From Vibrio ruber DSM 16370 (GTDB lineage Bacteria > Pseudomonadota > Gammaproteobacteria > Enterobacterales > Vibrionaceae), in contig NZ_FULE01000046.1 in the NCBI RefSeq assembly GCF_900163965.1, forward strand, positions 62,001 to 126,000: DNA of 64,000 nucleotides, in the 5' to 3' direction. A program made the translations under genes and the position numbers. The notes below the pieces were generated by a model. That model saw nothing but the letters and a program-made list of their open reading frames with translations. It did not search any database and was not told the origin of the DNA. Positions within the stretch are counted from its first letter, which is position 1. Each line of letters starts with the position of its first letter. Below are positions 40,402 to 49,253 of this stretch, piece after piece.

Positions 40402-42357
40402 ATGCCTGTTATCACATTTCCCAATGGAGAAAAAAGAGCATTCCCGGAGCCCGTCTCGGTTTTGGATATTGCTAGAAGTATTAGCCCAAGTTTAGCTAAA
40501 TCTGCAGTTGCCGGGCAGGTGAATGATCAGTTTGTCGATCTCTGTGAACTGATTACCGATGACTCAACGGTACGTTTGATCAAAGATAAAGATCCTGAAG
40601 GAATTGAAATAATTCGTCATTCATTTGCCCATATGATAGGTCAAGCTGTTAAGCAACTATACCCAGAGGCTAAAATGGCAATCGGTCCGGTGATTCAGGA
40701 TGGCTTTTACTATGATATTGAGCATGACCCCTTTACGACAGATGATATAGAAACGATTGAAGCGCTTATCCGAAATTTAGTGAAGAAAAATTACGATGTG
40801 ATTCGGAAAAGAGTCACTGTAGATGAAGCGATTCAAGTATTCACTGAACGGAATGAACCTTATAAAGTGGAAATTATTCAAGAACTGGATAAAAGCATTA
40901 CACATGTAAATCTATATATTCATGAAGAATATATAGATATGTGTCGGGGACCTCATGTACCGAACACTCGCTTCTTGCGCCACTTCAAATTGCTGAGAGT
41001 ATCCAGTGCATACTGGAGAGGTGATTCAAGCAAACAGTCATTGCAGCGCATTTATGGTACAGCCTGGAACACTCAGGATGAACTGGAAGGGTATTTACAT
41101 GCCTTAAAAGAATCAGAGAAGAATGATCACCGGAATATTGGTCGGCGACTTGACCTTTTTCATATGCAGGAAGAAGCTCCGGGGATGGTTTTTTGGCATC
41201 CGAGAGGATGGCGTATTAATAAGACAATTGTCAATTATGTAAGTGAACGGTTAGAAACATTTAACTATGATGAGATTCATACACCACAGTTAGTTGACAA
41301 GAATTTATGGAAGAAATCTGGGCATTCGGATAAGTATTCTGAAAATATGTTTGTAACTCATATTGATGGACGAGAATATGCAGTAAAACCGATGAATTGC
41401 CCTTGCCATATTCAGGTGTTTAATGATGGTCTGAAAAGCTATAAAGATTTACCGATCCGATATGCTGAGTTTGGATGCTGCCATCGCTATGAACCGTCTG
41501 GTAGTTTACGAGGTTTGATGCGTGTCAGATCAATGGTTCAGGATGACGGACATATTTTCTGCCAAGAGAAACAAATTCTTTCTGAAGTCGCTTTATTCAC
41601 TTCTCAGGTGTTTCAGGTATATCAGGACTTCGGTTTTGAAGATAAAAACGTATCGATAAAAATTGCAACTCGTCCGGAAAAAAGAATTGGTTTAGATGAA
41701 GTTTGGGATCGAGCTGAAGCAATGTTGCAGGATGCTGTTACAAAAGCTGGTTTCGATTACGAGATACTTCCGGGAGAAGGGGCATTTTATGGACCTAAAG
41801 TTGAGTTCCATTTGAAAGATCGTATGGGACGGGAATGGCAATGTGGAACGGTTCAGTTAGATTACATGGTTCCTGAGCGTCTGGGGGCTGGTTTTATTAA
41901 TGAAGAAGGTAATAAAGAAGTGCCAGTAATGTTACATCGGGCAATGTTAGGATCGGTCGAGCGTTTTATTGCTATTCTGATTGAACATTATGCAGGAGCG
42001 CTTCCAACATGGCTGGCTCCACATCAGCTTGTGATTATGAATATATCTGAGAAGCAATCAGATTATTGTCAGGCATTATATGAAACACTTAAGAAACAAG
42101 GAATTAAAGCTAAATTAGATATTCGAAATGAAAAAATCGGGTATAAAATTCGTGAAAACACGTTGAAAAAAATTCCTTACTTAGTTGTTATTGGTGATGC
42201 CGAAGTTGAAAGTAATCAGGTATCTTTACGGATCAATACTGGCGAAGACTTAGGAAGAATAGATATTTCAAAATTAATTAGTATTGTCTCTGATGATATT
42301 AAATTGAAACACCGTTCCCCATTAGTTGCTTTGGATGAGCAATTAGTAGCTATATAA
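40402..42357 (+). CDS. Threonyl-tRNA synthetase, probable self-resistance copy
   Basis: Complete class II threonyl-tRNA synthetase of 651 residues. It has a TGS domain (1-60), a TGS/editing region starting with HSFAHMIGQAV, the catalytic core with class II motifs (CCHRYEPSG, GEGAFYGPK), zinc ligands corresponding to Cys333, His in CHR and His in MLHRAML, and an anticodon-binding domain from about 535. It charges tRNA-Thr. Against the E. coli protein as I recall it, core positions differ: NCPGH is NCPCH (331-336), RGFTQDDAH is RSMVQDDGH, FSLPSRL is YMVPERL (488-494), and KTGH is KSGH. Several lie at or near the borrelidin pocket described for E. coli (T307, L489). Position inside the biosynthetic cluster, between P450 and thioesterase genes, suggests a drug-insensitive second copy like the ThrRS genes of the borrelidin and obafluorin clusters. 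A lone housekeeping copy cannot be excluded. Confidence 0.93.
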   Translation: MPVITFPNGEKRAFPEPVSVLDIARSISPSLAKSAVAGQVNDQFVDLCELITDDSTVRLIKDKDPEGIEIIRHSFAHMIGQAVKQLYPEAKMAIGPVIQDGFYYDIEHDPFTTDDIETIEALIRNLVKKNYDVIRKRVTVDEAIQVFTERNEPYKVEIIQELDKSITHVNLYIHEEYIDMCRGPHVPNTRFLRHFKLLRVSSAYWRGDSSKQSLQRIYGTAWNTQDELEGYLHALKESEKNDHRNIGRRLDLFHMQEEAPGMVFWHPRGWRINKTIVNYVSERLETFNYDEIHTPQLVDKNLWKKSGHSDKYSENMFVTHIDGREYAVKPMNCPCHIQVFNDGLKSYKDLPIRYAEFGCCHRYEPSGSLRGLMRVRSMVQDDGHIFCQEKQILSEVALFTSQVFQVYQDFGFEDKNVSIKIATRPEKRIGLDEVWDRAEAMLQDAVTKAGFDYEILPGEGAFYGPKVEFHLKDRMGREWQCGTVQLDYMVPERLGAGFINEEGNKEVPVMLHRAMLGSVERFIAILIEHYAGALPTWLAPHQLVIMNISEKQSDYCQALYETLKKQGIKAKLDIRNEKIGYKIRENTLKKIPYLVVIGDAEVESNQVSLRINTGEDLGRIDISKLISIVSDDIKLKHRSPLVALDEQLVAI

Positions 42358-42370
42358 ATATTATTTTCTA

Positions 42371-42408
42371 TTATAACCTAAAAGATTTGGCAATCTGTTA
42401 GGTTATAA
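42371..42408 (+). terminator. Perfect 11-bp inverted repeat between ThrRS and thioesterase
   Basis: Arms TTATAACCTAA (42371-42381) and TTAGGTTATAA (42398-42408) are perfectly complementary around a 16-base loop. The repeat starts 14 bases after the ThrRS stop. The stem is AT-rich and followed only by TTTGG, so it may be a weak terminator, an RNA-stabilising hairpin or an operator rather than a strong intrinsic terminator. Confidence 0.4.
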
Positions 42409-42426
42409 TTTGGTTAGGTTTAGGAT

Positions 42427-43191
42427 ATGGATTTAAATATAGATGATAGATGGTTGTATTGCCCCAAAAAAAATAAAGATGCAGAAAAAAGGATATTTAT
42501 TTTTCCACATGCAGGTGGTACGGCTCAAGGATATAAAAAATGGGCAGAAGTATTATTTGAGAGAAATAATGTTGAAGTTTGTATCGTTCAACTTCCCGGA
42601 CGTGCTGAACGGATGCATGAAGAACATGTAGTGCATATGCCTAGTTTAGTCAATGGACTTTTAGAATCAATCCAACATTTCTTGGACAAACCATATATAT
42701 GTTTTGGACATAGTCTGGGATGTTTGGTTTGTTTTGAATTAATGAAGGAGATAAGAAGTAAAAGTCTTAGAATGGCTGAGCTCATGATACTTTCTGCGAA
42801 ACGTGCTCCTCATTTACCTCGCCAATATGATAAGATCTCCAGTCAGTCAAAATTAGATCTTGTTCGTACACTGAAGACATTTGATGGTACACCTTCATTT
42901 ATTTTAGATGATGATGATCTACTAAATATACTGTTGCCTATTATGCGGAATGATTTTTTATTAGATGAATCATATATATATAATGATTCAGAATCCCTAG
43001 ATATTCCATTGATGATATTAGGTGCAGATAAAGACTTGCTAGCTAGTCAATCAGAATTGCTAGCTTGGGAAAAACATACATTAAATAAATTTAACTATAA
43101 AATATATAGTGGTTCTCATTTTTATATATTTGAACATGAAGATGAAATACTAAATTTAATGAGTGAGGTTATTAATGAAAATCATATTTAA
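42427..43191 (+). CDS. Type II thioesterase (alpha/beta hydrolase)
   Basis: Stand-alone thioesterase of 254 residues of the family that accompanies PKS and NRPS lines. It has FPHAGGTAQGY near the N-terminus, the substrate-side motif LPGRAERMHE, the nucleophile elbow GHSLG (about 96-100), an Asp in GADKD (about 200) and a His in GSHFYIF (about 229), so the catalytic triad is complete. Such enzymes remove stalled or mis-primed acyl groups from carrier proteins. That could matter here because one module has a dead AT and the line lacks its own thioesterase; it might also take part in release (inference). It has lower GC than the PKS genes. The ribosome-binding site is TTTAGGAT directly before the ATG. 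Confidence 0.9.
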   Translation: MDLNIDDRWLYCPKKNKDAEKRIFIFPHAGGTAQGYKKWAEVLFERNNVEVCIVQLPGRAERMHEEHVVHMPSLVNGLLESIQHFLDKPYICFGHSLGCLVCFELMKEIRSKSLRMAELMILSAKRAPHLPRQYDKISSQSKLDLVRTLKTFDGTPSFILDDDDLLNILLPIMRNDFLLDESYIYNDSESLDIPLMILGADKDLLASQSELLAWEKHTLNKFNYKIYSGSHFYIFEHEDEILNLMSEVINENHI

Positions 43192-43195
43192 TGAA

Positions 43196-43365
43196 CAAGG
43201 GGCTGTTGACCTTTCATGATGACTTTGAGCAGTATGGTAAAGGGTTATAATTTGTAATAAATTAACAACTCCATGCCAAAACTAATGCTAACTGATATGG
43301 TGGTAAAGCGGCTTCAGGTGATGAGAGCACAGGCCGCATATATAATAAATCCGAACACAGAATGA
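43196..43365 (+). mobile_element. IS5-family insertion sequence, decayed left end
   Basis: Five bases after the thioesterase stop, a sequence beginning GGGGCTGTTGACC looks like an IS end. At 43273 a frame of 30 codons starts MPKLMLTD and stops at 43365. Its start, and the later pattern VMRAQ...NPNTE, resemble the N-terminus of IS5-type transposases (MPRLMLTD... in the family as I recall it), which normally run to several hundred residues. The rest of the transposase is gone or unrecognisable. It marks the right edge of the biosynthetic cluster. Confidence 0.5.
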
Positions 43366-43864
43366 TTTTTGAACACTACCTGAGTGTCCATCGCATTTAG
43401 CATCCTCGCTGCGAACATTCACCCACACAGGAGTGGTTGCGAAGTATCATAAAAGATGAATGTGGCAAGTTAATCGTCAAGCGAGTCGAAGATATGGGGT
43501 TGGATGACGTAGGCTCTGAATGGGCCTTGTTTTATAGAAATTTAAAGCTTGATTACGACATGGCCAGTTGTCTGGCCATTGGTGGTATCCTCAATATATT
43601 GAGGGACTTCATTTAACGTAATTTCGGTGCAAGTTTGCTCAAAATAACTAGTCGATAATAATTCAGCAATTTTTTCCTAGGCGGTAATCCGTCTGCCATG
43701 TGGACAGTTCACGGAATCAACACCTTACAAACGAATATTGCGCAAAATAAATGGCATCATTGTAAACACTGCTTACACCGTATGAAGGGTAAGGCAATTT
43801 TTATGATGATTCGTCACTCAATCAGTCTGAAATGCGAGGGGAAACACAAATCAGGAATAGGGTT
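43366..43864 (+). other. Degenerate stretch, probable mobile-element debris
   Basis: No intact gene is seen. An open frame without a good start runs from 43401 to 43616 (71 codons, ...MGLDDVGSEWALFYRNLKL...). Another, up to the stop at 43866, encodes several Cys/His residues (WHHCKHCLHRMKG), reminiscent of a transposase zinc-finger fragment. I cannot assign either. The stretch looks like remains of more than one insertion. Confidence 0.35.
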
Positions 43865-44419
43865 TTAACTGACCTTAAACGTCAGAATATAGTGATCGGG
43901 GCAACCGTCGATATCAAAATCGATCACTTCAAACCCGGCTTGCCGAACTTCATTCATCGCTTGTTGGGGTGAGACCCGGGCATTGCTGCCTTTGTAATCG
44001 ACGAAAACAAATTTCGTATCGCGGGTTGTCTGCTCGCGCATTTTGAGCAAAAACGCATCACGCTCCTGAATAAAACGGTATGTGTTGGCCATGAATACGG
44101 TCTCGACATCAGCAGGAATACATGGATCGTCGCGTTGCGATAAAATAACCCGGACATTGGCAAATGTCTCATCAGAAAACCGCTCTTGCATATAAGCTAC
44201 CATATTAGGCTCACAATCAATCGCGTAGATTTTTCCCTGACGGATGATCTGTGAGAATAGATTAGAGAAGTAACCGGTGCCGGCACCGATGTCAGCGATG
44301 ACTTCATGTTCTTTCAGTGCAAGGCTGCCAATGATATGGCTGGTTCTTTGCCACTCTTCGCGATTTTCACCGTCAAAGATTTCTTTTAACCGTTCTGGTT
44401 CTGCAAAACTAATATTCAT
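43865..44419 (-). CDS. Class I SAM-dependent methyltransferase
   Basis: Protein of 184 residues with the class I SAM-binding loop ADIGAGTGYFSNLF (about 42-55), an acidic residue after the second strand (YAIDCEPNM) and a C-terminal beta-hairpin (DHYILTFKV). The substrate is unknown. It lies on the same strand as norV-norW, 106 bases downstream of norW, so it may be co-transcribed with the nitric-oxide locus. Nothing in the sequence ties it to nitric oxide or to the PKS cluster, from which it is separated by IS debris and strand. The ribosome-binding site is weak. Confidence 0.8.
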   Translation of the reverse strand: MNISFAEPERLKEIFDGENREEWQRTSHIIGSLALKEHEVIADIGAGTGYFSNLFSQIIRQGKIYAIDCEPNMVAYMQERFSDETFANVRVILSQRDDPCIPADVETVFMANTYRFIQERDAFLLKMREQTTRDTKFVFVDYKGSNARVSPQQAMNEVRQAGFEVIDFDIDGCPDHYILTFKVS

Positions 44420-44525
44420 GATATTTATCGACTCATAATTTATTGTATTGATTTATCTGTTCTTTTTTGGGCAGCGTATTGCTCGTGCTAACTCATTGGT
44501 TATCTGAACTCATCGGTTACCCGAA

Positions 44526-45668
44526 CTAATTACTTGCCTGAAGTTCACGCAGTAGCGGGAATGTCTGACTGACATTGTCTTGCGTCACAACGAAGCCACA
44601 GAAGCGCTGATTCTGATCATAACCTTTTGCGACAATGCCTTGTTCGGTCATACTGATTTGCCAGCTGGCGGCCGTGTGACTGTTTCCCCCGAGCTGAATC
44701 GGATAGCGAGGTGTTTTCACTTTCGTAATCATGGGGGGAAGTGTCAGTTCACCGGTGTTAGTCAGCAACTGACTCGCCAGTACGTTGGCACTGAGCACAA
44801 TCGGTTGTAAAAATGCCATGACCTGACCATTAATCTCAGCGCAGTCACCAAGCGCATAAATATCATCAACTGATGTTTTCATCTGCTTATCGACCACAAT
44901 CCCACGATTGACTGCTACACCGGCTTGCTGTGCCAGCGCCGTATTAGGGATGATTCCGGCGGCAGAGATGATGCAGTCTGCCTGATATCGTGATCCCTGG
45001 CTGGTCACTGCGATGAGGCCACTTGCACCGTGTTCGACCGAGACCACATAGTCGAGACAGGCAATGTTTACCCCATCATGACGTAACTGTTTTTCAAGTG
45101 CTGTTGCAACAAAAGCAGGCATCAGGTTTTCCATCAGGTGAGCACTGGGTTCGACAATCTGTACCTGCTTACCGCTGGCACACAGATCCATTGCCAGCTC
45201 TGTACCGATCAGGCCACCGCCCATAATCACAATACGTTGGGCTCGGGCGATCCGGTGCTGTGATGTCCGGTATTCTGCCAGACTGTTCAGAGTCATCACT
45301 TGATTCACCGCGTCTCCGTGCAATTTCGGAATAAATGAGCTGCCGCCGGTTGCCAGTACCAGCTTAGAAAAATGATAACGGCTCCCGTTGGCCGTGATTG
45401 TGTGAGTGTTCGGATCAATTTCATCAACTCTGGTATTCGCGAAGAGCTCAATTTGATGCTGCATTGCAAATGCTTGTCCCTTGGCCGATATCAGGTCATC
45501 GGCGGTCTGCTGGCGGGTAAACACATGGCTCAGATCCGGTTTGTTGTACTCGTCGCCACTATCGGCGGTAAACAACTGGATCGGCAGATCGCTATTTTTA
45601 CGCCGTAATGTTTTGACCAGTTGGTAAGCGGCAAAGCCGCTACCAATAATAATCAGCGGAGCATTCAT
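44526..45668 (-). CDS. norW: NorW, NADH:flavorubredoxin reductase
   Basis: FAD-dependent oxidoreductase of 380 residues, close in length to known NorW. It has an N-terminal FAD dinucleotide fold (IIIGSGFAAYQLV), a central NAD-binding fold (IVIMGGGLIGTELAMDL, about 146-162) and the C-terminal FAD motif DDIYALGDCAEI. It passes electrons from NADH to the rubredoxin domain of NorV, which reduces nitric oxide to nitrous oxide under anaerobic conditions in the cytoplasm. Its ATG overlaps the norV stop by one base (TAATG), so the two genes are translationally coupled. Confidence 0.95.
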   Translation of the reverse strand: MNAPLIIIGSGFAAYQLVKTLRRKNSDLPIQLFTADSGDEYNKPDLSHVFTRQQTADDLISAKGQAFAMQHQIELFANTRVDEIDPNTHTITANGSRYHFSKLVLATGGSSFIPKLHGDAVNQVMTLNSLAEYRTSQHRIARAQRIVIMGGGLIGTELAMDLCASGKQVQIVEPSAHLMENLMPAFVATALEKQLRHDGVNIACLDYVVSVEHGASGLIAVTSQGSRYQADCIISAAGIIPNTALAQQAGVAVNRGIVVDKQMKTSVDDIYALGDCAEINGQVMAFLQPIVLSANVLASQLLTNTGELTLPPMITKVKTPRYPIQLGGNSHTAASWQISMTEQGIVAKGYDQNQRFCGFVVTQDNVSQTFPLLRELQASN

Positions 45669-47140
45669 TAAGCAGCCTCCTGACCATTGTTCCCGTGTTC
45701 AACAAACACCTCTTTGCCTAAATGGCATTCAGGGCAAAGAAAATAGTCCGGTACGTCGTCCCATGGGGTGCCCGGAGCGACTCCCTGATTGGGTTCACCG
45801 AGAGCCGGGTCGTAAACCCAGTTACAAACCGTACAGATCATACACTGGCAATCCGCCGGGTGTGAATCGGCTACCGGCGGTGTCGCGCTTTCAGTTGGTT
45901 CGGCAGCTGTCTGTCCGGGAGATTGTGTGACCAGTCCTTCATTGCTCAGTGCCCACAACTTCGCAACCTGACGGCCATGTTCACGGCAGGCACGCATGGC
46001 TTGACCGTCGGGACGCCACTTGGTTTTCAGGCTTAACGCGGTTTCAAATCCGGCATCGGTTAAACGCGCATGGATACGGTCAACGGCACCGCCATTCCAG
46101 CCATAACTACCAAATGCAGCAGCTTTTTTGTTTTTGAACCGTAACCCGGTGATCTCTTCCAGCATACCGGCAATTTTGGGCATCATCACGTTATTCATGG
46201 TCGATGAGCCGACAAAGATACCCTTCGAACGAAATACATTGGCCAGAATTTCATTTTTATCATGTTTGGAGACGTTAAATACTTTTACCGCCACTTTCGG
46301 GTCAACATCGTAGAATCCCTGAGCAATCGCATCGGCCATCATCCGGGTATTGTTCGACATCGAATCGTACAGAATCGTGATCCGATCTTCTTGGTAGTGA
46401 TCCGCCCACGCTAAATACTGGTGCACAATCTGAGTCGGATTATCGCGCCACACAATACCGTGAGACGTGGCGATCATATCTACCGGCAGATTAAAGCTGA
46501 GCACTTCTTTTATTTTTGCCGTGACCAGGCTGCTGAACGGGGTCAGGATATTGGAGTAGTAACGCAGACACTGCTCCATCAATTCGTTCTGATCGACTTC
46601 ATCGTTAAACAGATGTTCATCGCAGTAGTGCTGACCAAAGGCATCGTTACTGAACAGCACCGCATCGCCGGTGAGATAGGTCATCATACTGTCTGGCCAG
46701 TGTAACATTGGGGCTTCAACAAAAATCAGTTGCTTGCTATTACCAATATCAAGGGTATCGCCGGTTTTAACCGTTCTGAAATCCCACTCCGGGTGATGAT
46801 GGTGGCCGACAATTGAGTCTATGGCCGCTTCAGTACAATAAATAGGAGTTCCGGGGATTTTATCCATCAGCGCAGACAACGCGCCTGAGTGATCTTCTTC
46901 AGCATGATTGACCACGATAAAGTCGATTGTGTTCAAATCGATTTCCATCTCCAGATTTTGCAGGAATTGAGTGCTGAAACGGTGATCAACCGTATCGATC
47001 AGAACGGTTTTTTCTTCGCGAATCAGATAGCTGTTGTAGCTGGTTCCTTTGGTGATTTTATATTCTGTACCGTGAAAGTCCTGTACTTCCCAGTCACGTT
47101 GTCCAACCCAGTGAATATTATTTTTTACATGAATCGTCAT
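45668..47140 (-). CDS. norV: NorV, flavorubredoxin (anaerobic nitric oxide reductase)
   Basis: Flavodiiron protein of 490 residues. The N-terminal metallo-beta-lactamase-like domain has diiron ligands in HAEEDHSG (about 79-86), MLHWPDSM, SNDAFG and SHGIVW. The flavodoxin domain begins around residue 253 (ILYDSMSNNTRMMADAI). A linker rich in Ala/Thr/Pro leads to a C-terminal rubredoxin domain with two iron-binding pairs (CMICTVC and CPEC). It reduces NO to N2O using electrons from NorW. A sigma-54 promoter lies upstream on the same strand and norR is divergent, so NO-dependent activation by NorR is expected as in E. coli. Confidence 0.96.
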   Translation of the reverse strand: MTIHVKNNIHWVGQRDWEVQDFHGTEYKITKGTSYNSYLIREEKTVLIDTVDHRFSTQFLQNLEMEIDLNTIDFIVVNHAEEDHSGALSALMDKIPGTPIYCTEAAIDSIVGHHHHPEWDFRTVKTGDTLDIGNSKQLIFVEAPMLHWPDSMMTYLTGDAVLFSNDAFGQHYCDEHLFNDEVDQNELMEQCLRYYSNILTPFSSLVTAKIKEVLSFNLPVDMIATSHGIVWRDNPTQIVHQYLAWADHYQEDRITILYDSMSNNTRMMADAIAQGFYDVDPKVAVKVFNVSKHDKNEILANVFRSKGIFVGSSTMNNVMMPKIAGMLEEITGLRFKNKKAAAFGSYGWNGGAVDRIHARLTDAGFETALSLKTKWRPDGQAMRACREHGRQVAKLWALSNEGLVTQSPGQTAAEPTESATPPVADSHPADCQCMICTVCNWVYDPALGEPNQGVAPGTPWDDVPDYFLCPECHLGKEVFVEHGNNGQEAA

Positions 47141-47183
47141 TGTTCTCTTACCTTAAAACGGTTATCACAGTTGTTTGGATAAG

Positions 47184-47199
47184 AGCAGGTTGTGTGCCA
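47184..47199 (-). promoter_or_regulatory. Sigma-54 promoter of norVW
   Basis: Read on the - strand, TGGCACACAACCTGCT has GG and GC elements separated by ten bases, as required for a -24/-12 promoter (consensus TGGCAC-N5-TTGCW). It lies 44 bases before the norV start codon. NorR is a sigma-54 activator, so the position is as expected. Confidence 0.8.
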
Positions 47200-47297
47200 T
47201 AAAATTAATCCAATAAATATCAATTGGTTAGTATTTATTGAATGCGGTTTTTATCTTTTTGACAAAGAAATATAATTGTCTTTATGATAAAGTTTTT

Positions 47298-47308
47298 GTC
47301 ATATCGAC
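47298..47308. promoter_or_regulatory. Probable NorR enhancer site
   Basis: GTCATATCGAC fits the GT-N7-AC pattern of NorR enhancers and sits within the longer palindrome TTGTCATATCGACAA. It lies about 100 bases upstream of the norV promoter and 18 bases before the norR start, so it could also mediate norR autoregulation. A second, wider inverted pair of the same half-site (GACAA ... TTGTC) lies at about 47261-47280. Confidence 0.5.
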
Positions 47309-47326
47309 AAAGTAAAGGTAAAAGCT

Positions 47327-48886
47327 ATGGTGACGGAGCAGGTCGGCAAAGCGTGGGTACAGGTTGCATTGGATATTACATCCGGCATTTCTGATCAGGA
47401 CAGATTCGACAGGTTACTGGCGACAATCCGGCAAACCTTGAAATGTGATGCGTCTGCCTTACTACTGTTTCGGGATCAGCAGTTCGTTCCTCTGGCAATT
47501 AACGGGCTCAGTGAAGATGTGCTGGGGCGTCGGTTTGATGTCCAACAGCACCCCCGTCTTGAGGCAATTGCCAGAGCCGGTGATATTGTCCGCTTTCCTT
47601 CCGACAGTGATATTCCCGATCCCTATGATGGTTTGATCCCCAATCATGAAGAAGAACTCAAGGTACATTCTTGTATCGGGCTGCCTCTGATGTTGGATGA
47701 TCGTCTGATCGGTGCGGTGACGATAGATGCGTTTGACCCGACTCAGTTTGAGCGCTTCAAAGATGATGATCTGCGCATCATCAGTGCTTTGGCTGCCAGC
47801 AGTCTTAATACCGCCTTACTCATGGAGCAATTAGAACGGACGGCGGGGGTTGAAGCCAGCGCGTCAAGACGTTCCCGTACATTGAATCAGCAAGGAGACA
47901 TGATCGGGCAGTCCCCGTCAATGCTGGCACTCAAATCACAGATTGATGCGGTTGCCGATACCGACCTTTCCGTACTGATCATGGGGGAAACCGGGGTTGG
48001 TAAAGAGTTGGTCGCGAATGCGCTGCACCGCCAGTCCGGTCGGGCTGAAAATGCTTTGGTGTATTTGAACTGTGCCGCATTGCCGGAGTCTGTCGCTGAG
48101 AGTGAGTTGTTCGGCCATGTCAAAGGCGCTTTTACCGGTGCGATCAGTCACCGAAAAGGTAAATTTGAACTGGCGGATAACGGCACACTGTTTTTGGATG
48201 AAATCGGTGAACTGTCACTCCCGCTTCAGGCCAAATTGCTGCGTGCGCTTCAGTACGGTGATATTCAGCGGGTCGGGGATGACCGCAACATTAAAGTCAA
48301 TGTCCGGATTATCGCAGCCACGAACCGAGTGATGCATGATGAGGTCAAAGCCGGCCGTTTCAGAGCGGATCTGTATCATCGCTTGAGTGTTTTTCCAATC
48401 TTTGTGCCGCCTTTACGTGAGCGCGATAAAGATATCGTCCTGCTTGCCGGTTTTTTTGCTGAACGATGTGCACATAAATTAGGGGTAGCGAATATCAGTC
48501 TGGATGCGGCAACTCTCAGTATGATCCAACGTTACACTTGGCCGGGTAATGTCCGTGAGCTTGAACATGCCATCAACCGAGCCTCCGTAATTGCCAAGTC
48601 TGACTCTCCCTCAGAGCCGATTACGCTGTTGCCACACCATTTTAACTTTGCCGTCGAGGTTGCTGATCTCTCCGGGGCGGAAGAGCCGTCAGATCAAAGT
48701 ATGTCTGAAAACCGGCTGGTCGAACTGCAACATCACGGACTCAAAGAAGCCATTGATCTGTTTCAGGCTCAGTTCGTCCAGTGTGCCTATCTGGAAAATG
48801 ATAATAATCTCAGTGCTACCGCGAAACAGTTGAAAATGAATCCGGGAAATTTACACCGCCTGATGAAGCGCCTCGGCCTGAAATAA
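47327..48886 (+). CDS. norR: NorR, NO-sensing sigma-54-dependent activator
   Basis: Activator of 519 residues in the standard three-part form. An N-terminal GAF domain (about 20-165) senses NO through a mononuclear iron in characterised NorR. The central AAA+ domain has Walker A GETGVGKE (about 222), the sigma-54-contacting loop GAFTGA (about 268) and Walker B FLDEIGEL. The C-terminal helix-turn-helix is NNLSATAKQLKMNPGNLHRLMKRLGLK-like, of the Fis type. It is divergent from norVW with the shared control region between them. The ATG is preceded by AAAGGTA. Confidence 0.96.
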   Translation: MVTEQVGKAWVQVALDITSGISDQDRFDRLLATIRQTLKCDASALLLFRDQQFVPLAINGLSEDVLGRRFDVQQHPRLEAIARAGDIVRFPSDSDIPDPYDGLIPNHEEELKVHSCIGLPLMLDDRLIGAVTIDAFDPTQFERFKDDDLRIISALAASSLNTALLMEQLERTAGVEASASRRSRTLNQQGDMIGQSPSMLALKSQIDAVADTDLSVLIMGETGVGKELVANALHRQSGRAENALVYLNCAALPESVAESELFGHVKGAFTGAISHRKGKFELADNGTLFLDEIGELSLPLQAKLLRALQYGDIQRVGDDRNIKVNVRIIAATNRVMHDEVKAGRFRADLYHRLSVFPIFVPPLRERDKDIVLLAGFFAERCAHKLGVANISLDAATLSMIQRYTWPGNVRELEHAINRASVIAKSDSPSEPITLLPHHFNFAVEVADLSGAEEPSDQSMSENRLVELQHHGLKEAIDLFQAQFVQCAYLENDNNLSATAKQLKMNPGNLHRLMKRLGLK

Positions 48887-49253
48887 GGGGTGAAATTGTC
48901 TGACCCCCACACATAAAAGATTCACCAGTCGATGCAAGTCCGCAGCAAAATGTGGATTTTCTATCGGTCATGTTTTGCTGCTGCCTGATGAGCTGATTGA
49001 GTTGTATGCCATCAGGCTGAATGCAAAAATGTTATCTTCATTCAAAAAACAGCCTTCCCAAAATCAAACTGACTTGATAATGCGTGAATCCTGACCTGCA
49101 TGTTGCATATAATGGTCCGACTTGCAGATCCATTTTTATTTCATATAAATCATCTGGCTGCGGTAGCGTGGTGAATCAGGAAAGGCTTGGTTGAAAAAAT
49201 ACCAGTCACCATGTTCCAACAATCATAAAGAAAGCAACACGAAGGGTGTTTAC
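48887..49253 (+). other. Intergenic region between norR and vgrG
   Basis: No convincing gene is present. It begins with a short GGGG...CCCC inverted pair just after the norR stop, a weak terminator candidate, and ends with the vgrG ribosome-binding site GAAGGG. The repeated leader element found before the other vgrG copies is absent here. The region probably marks the left end of the T6SS island. Confidence 0.5.

Noticed and set aside
40402..42357. Gly-to-Ser immunity change known from the obafluorin ThrRS
   Set aside because: The relevant motif reads AFYGPK here, with the Gly kept, so obafluorin-type immunity by that residue is not supported; other core changes remain.
43401..43616. An intact small gene in the gap after the IS5 remnant
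   Set aside because: The frame of 71 codons has no good start or ribosome-binding site and is flanked by decayed sequence.
43865..44419. The small methyltransferase as a tailoring enzyme of the PKS cluster
   Set aside because: It is on the opposite strand, behind IS debris, and reads in the direction of the norVW unit.
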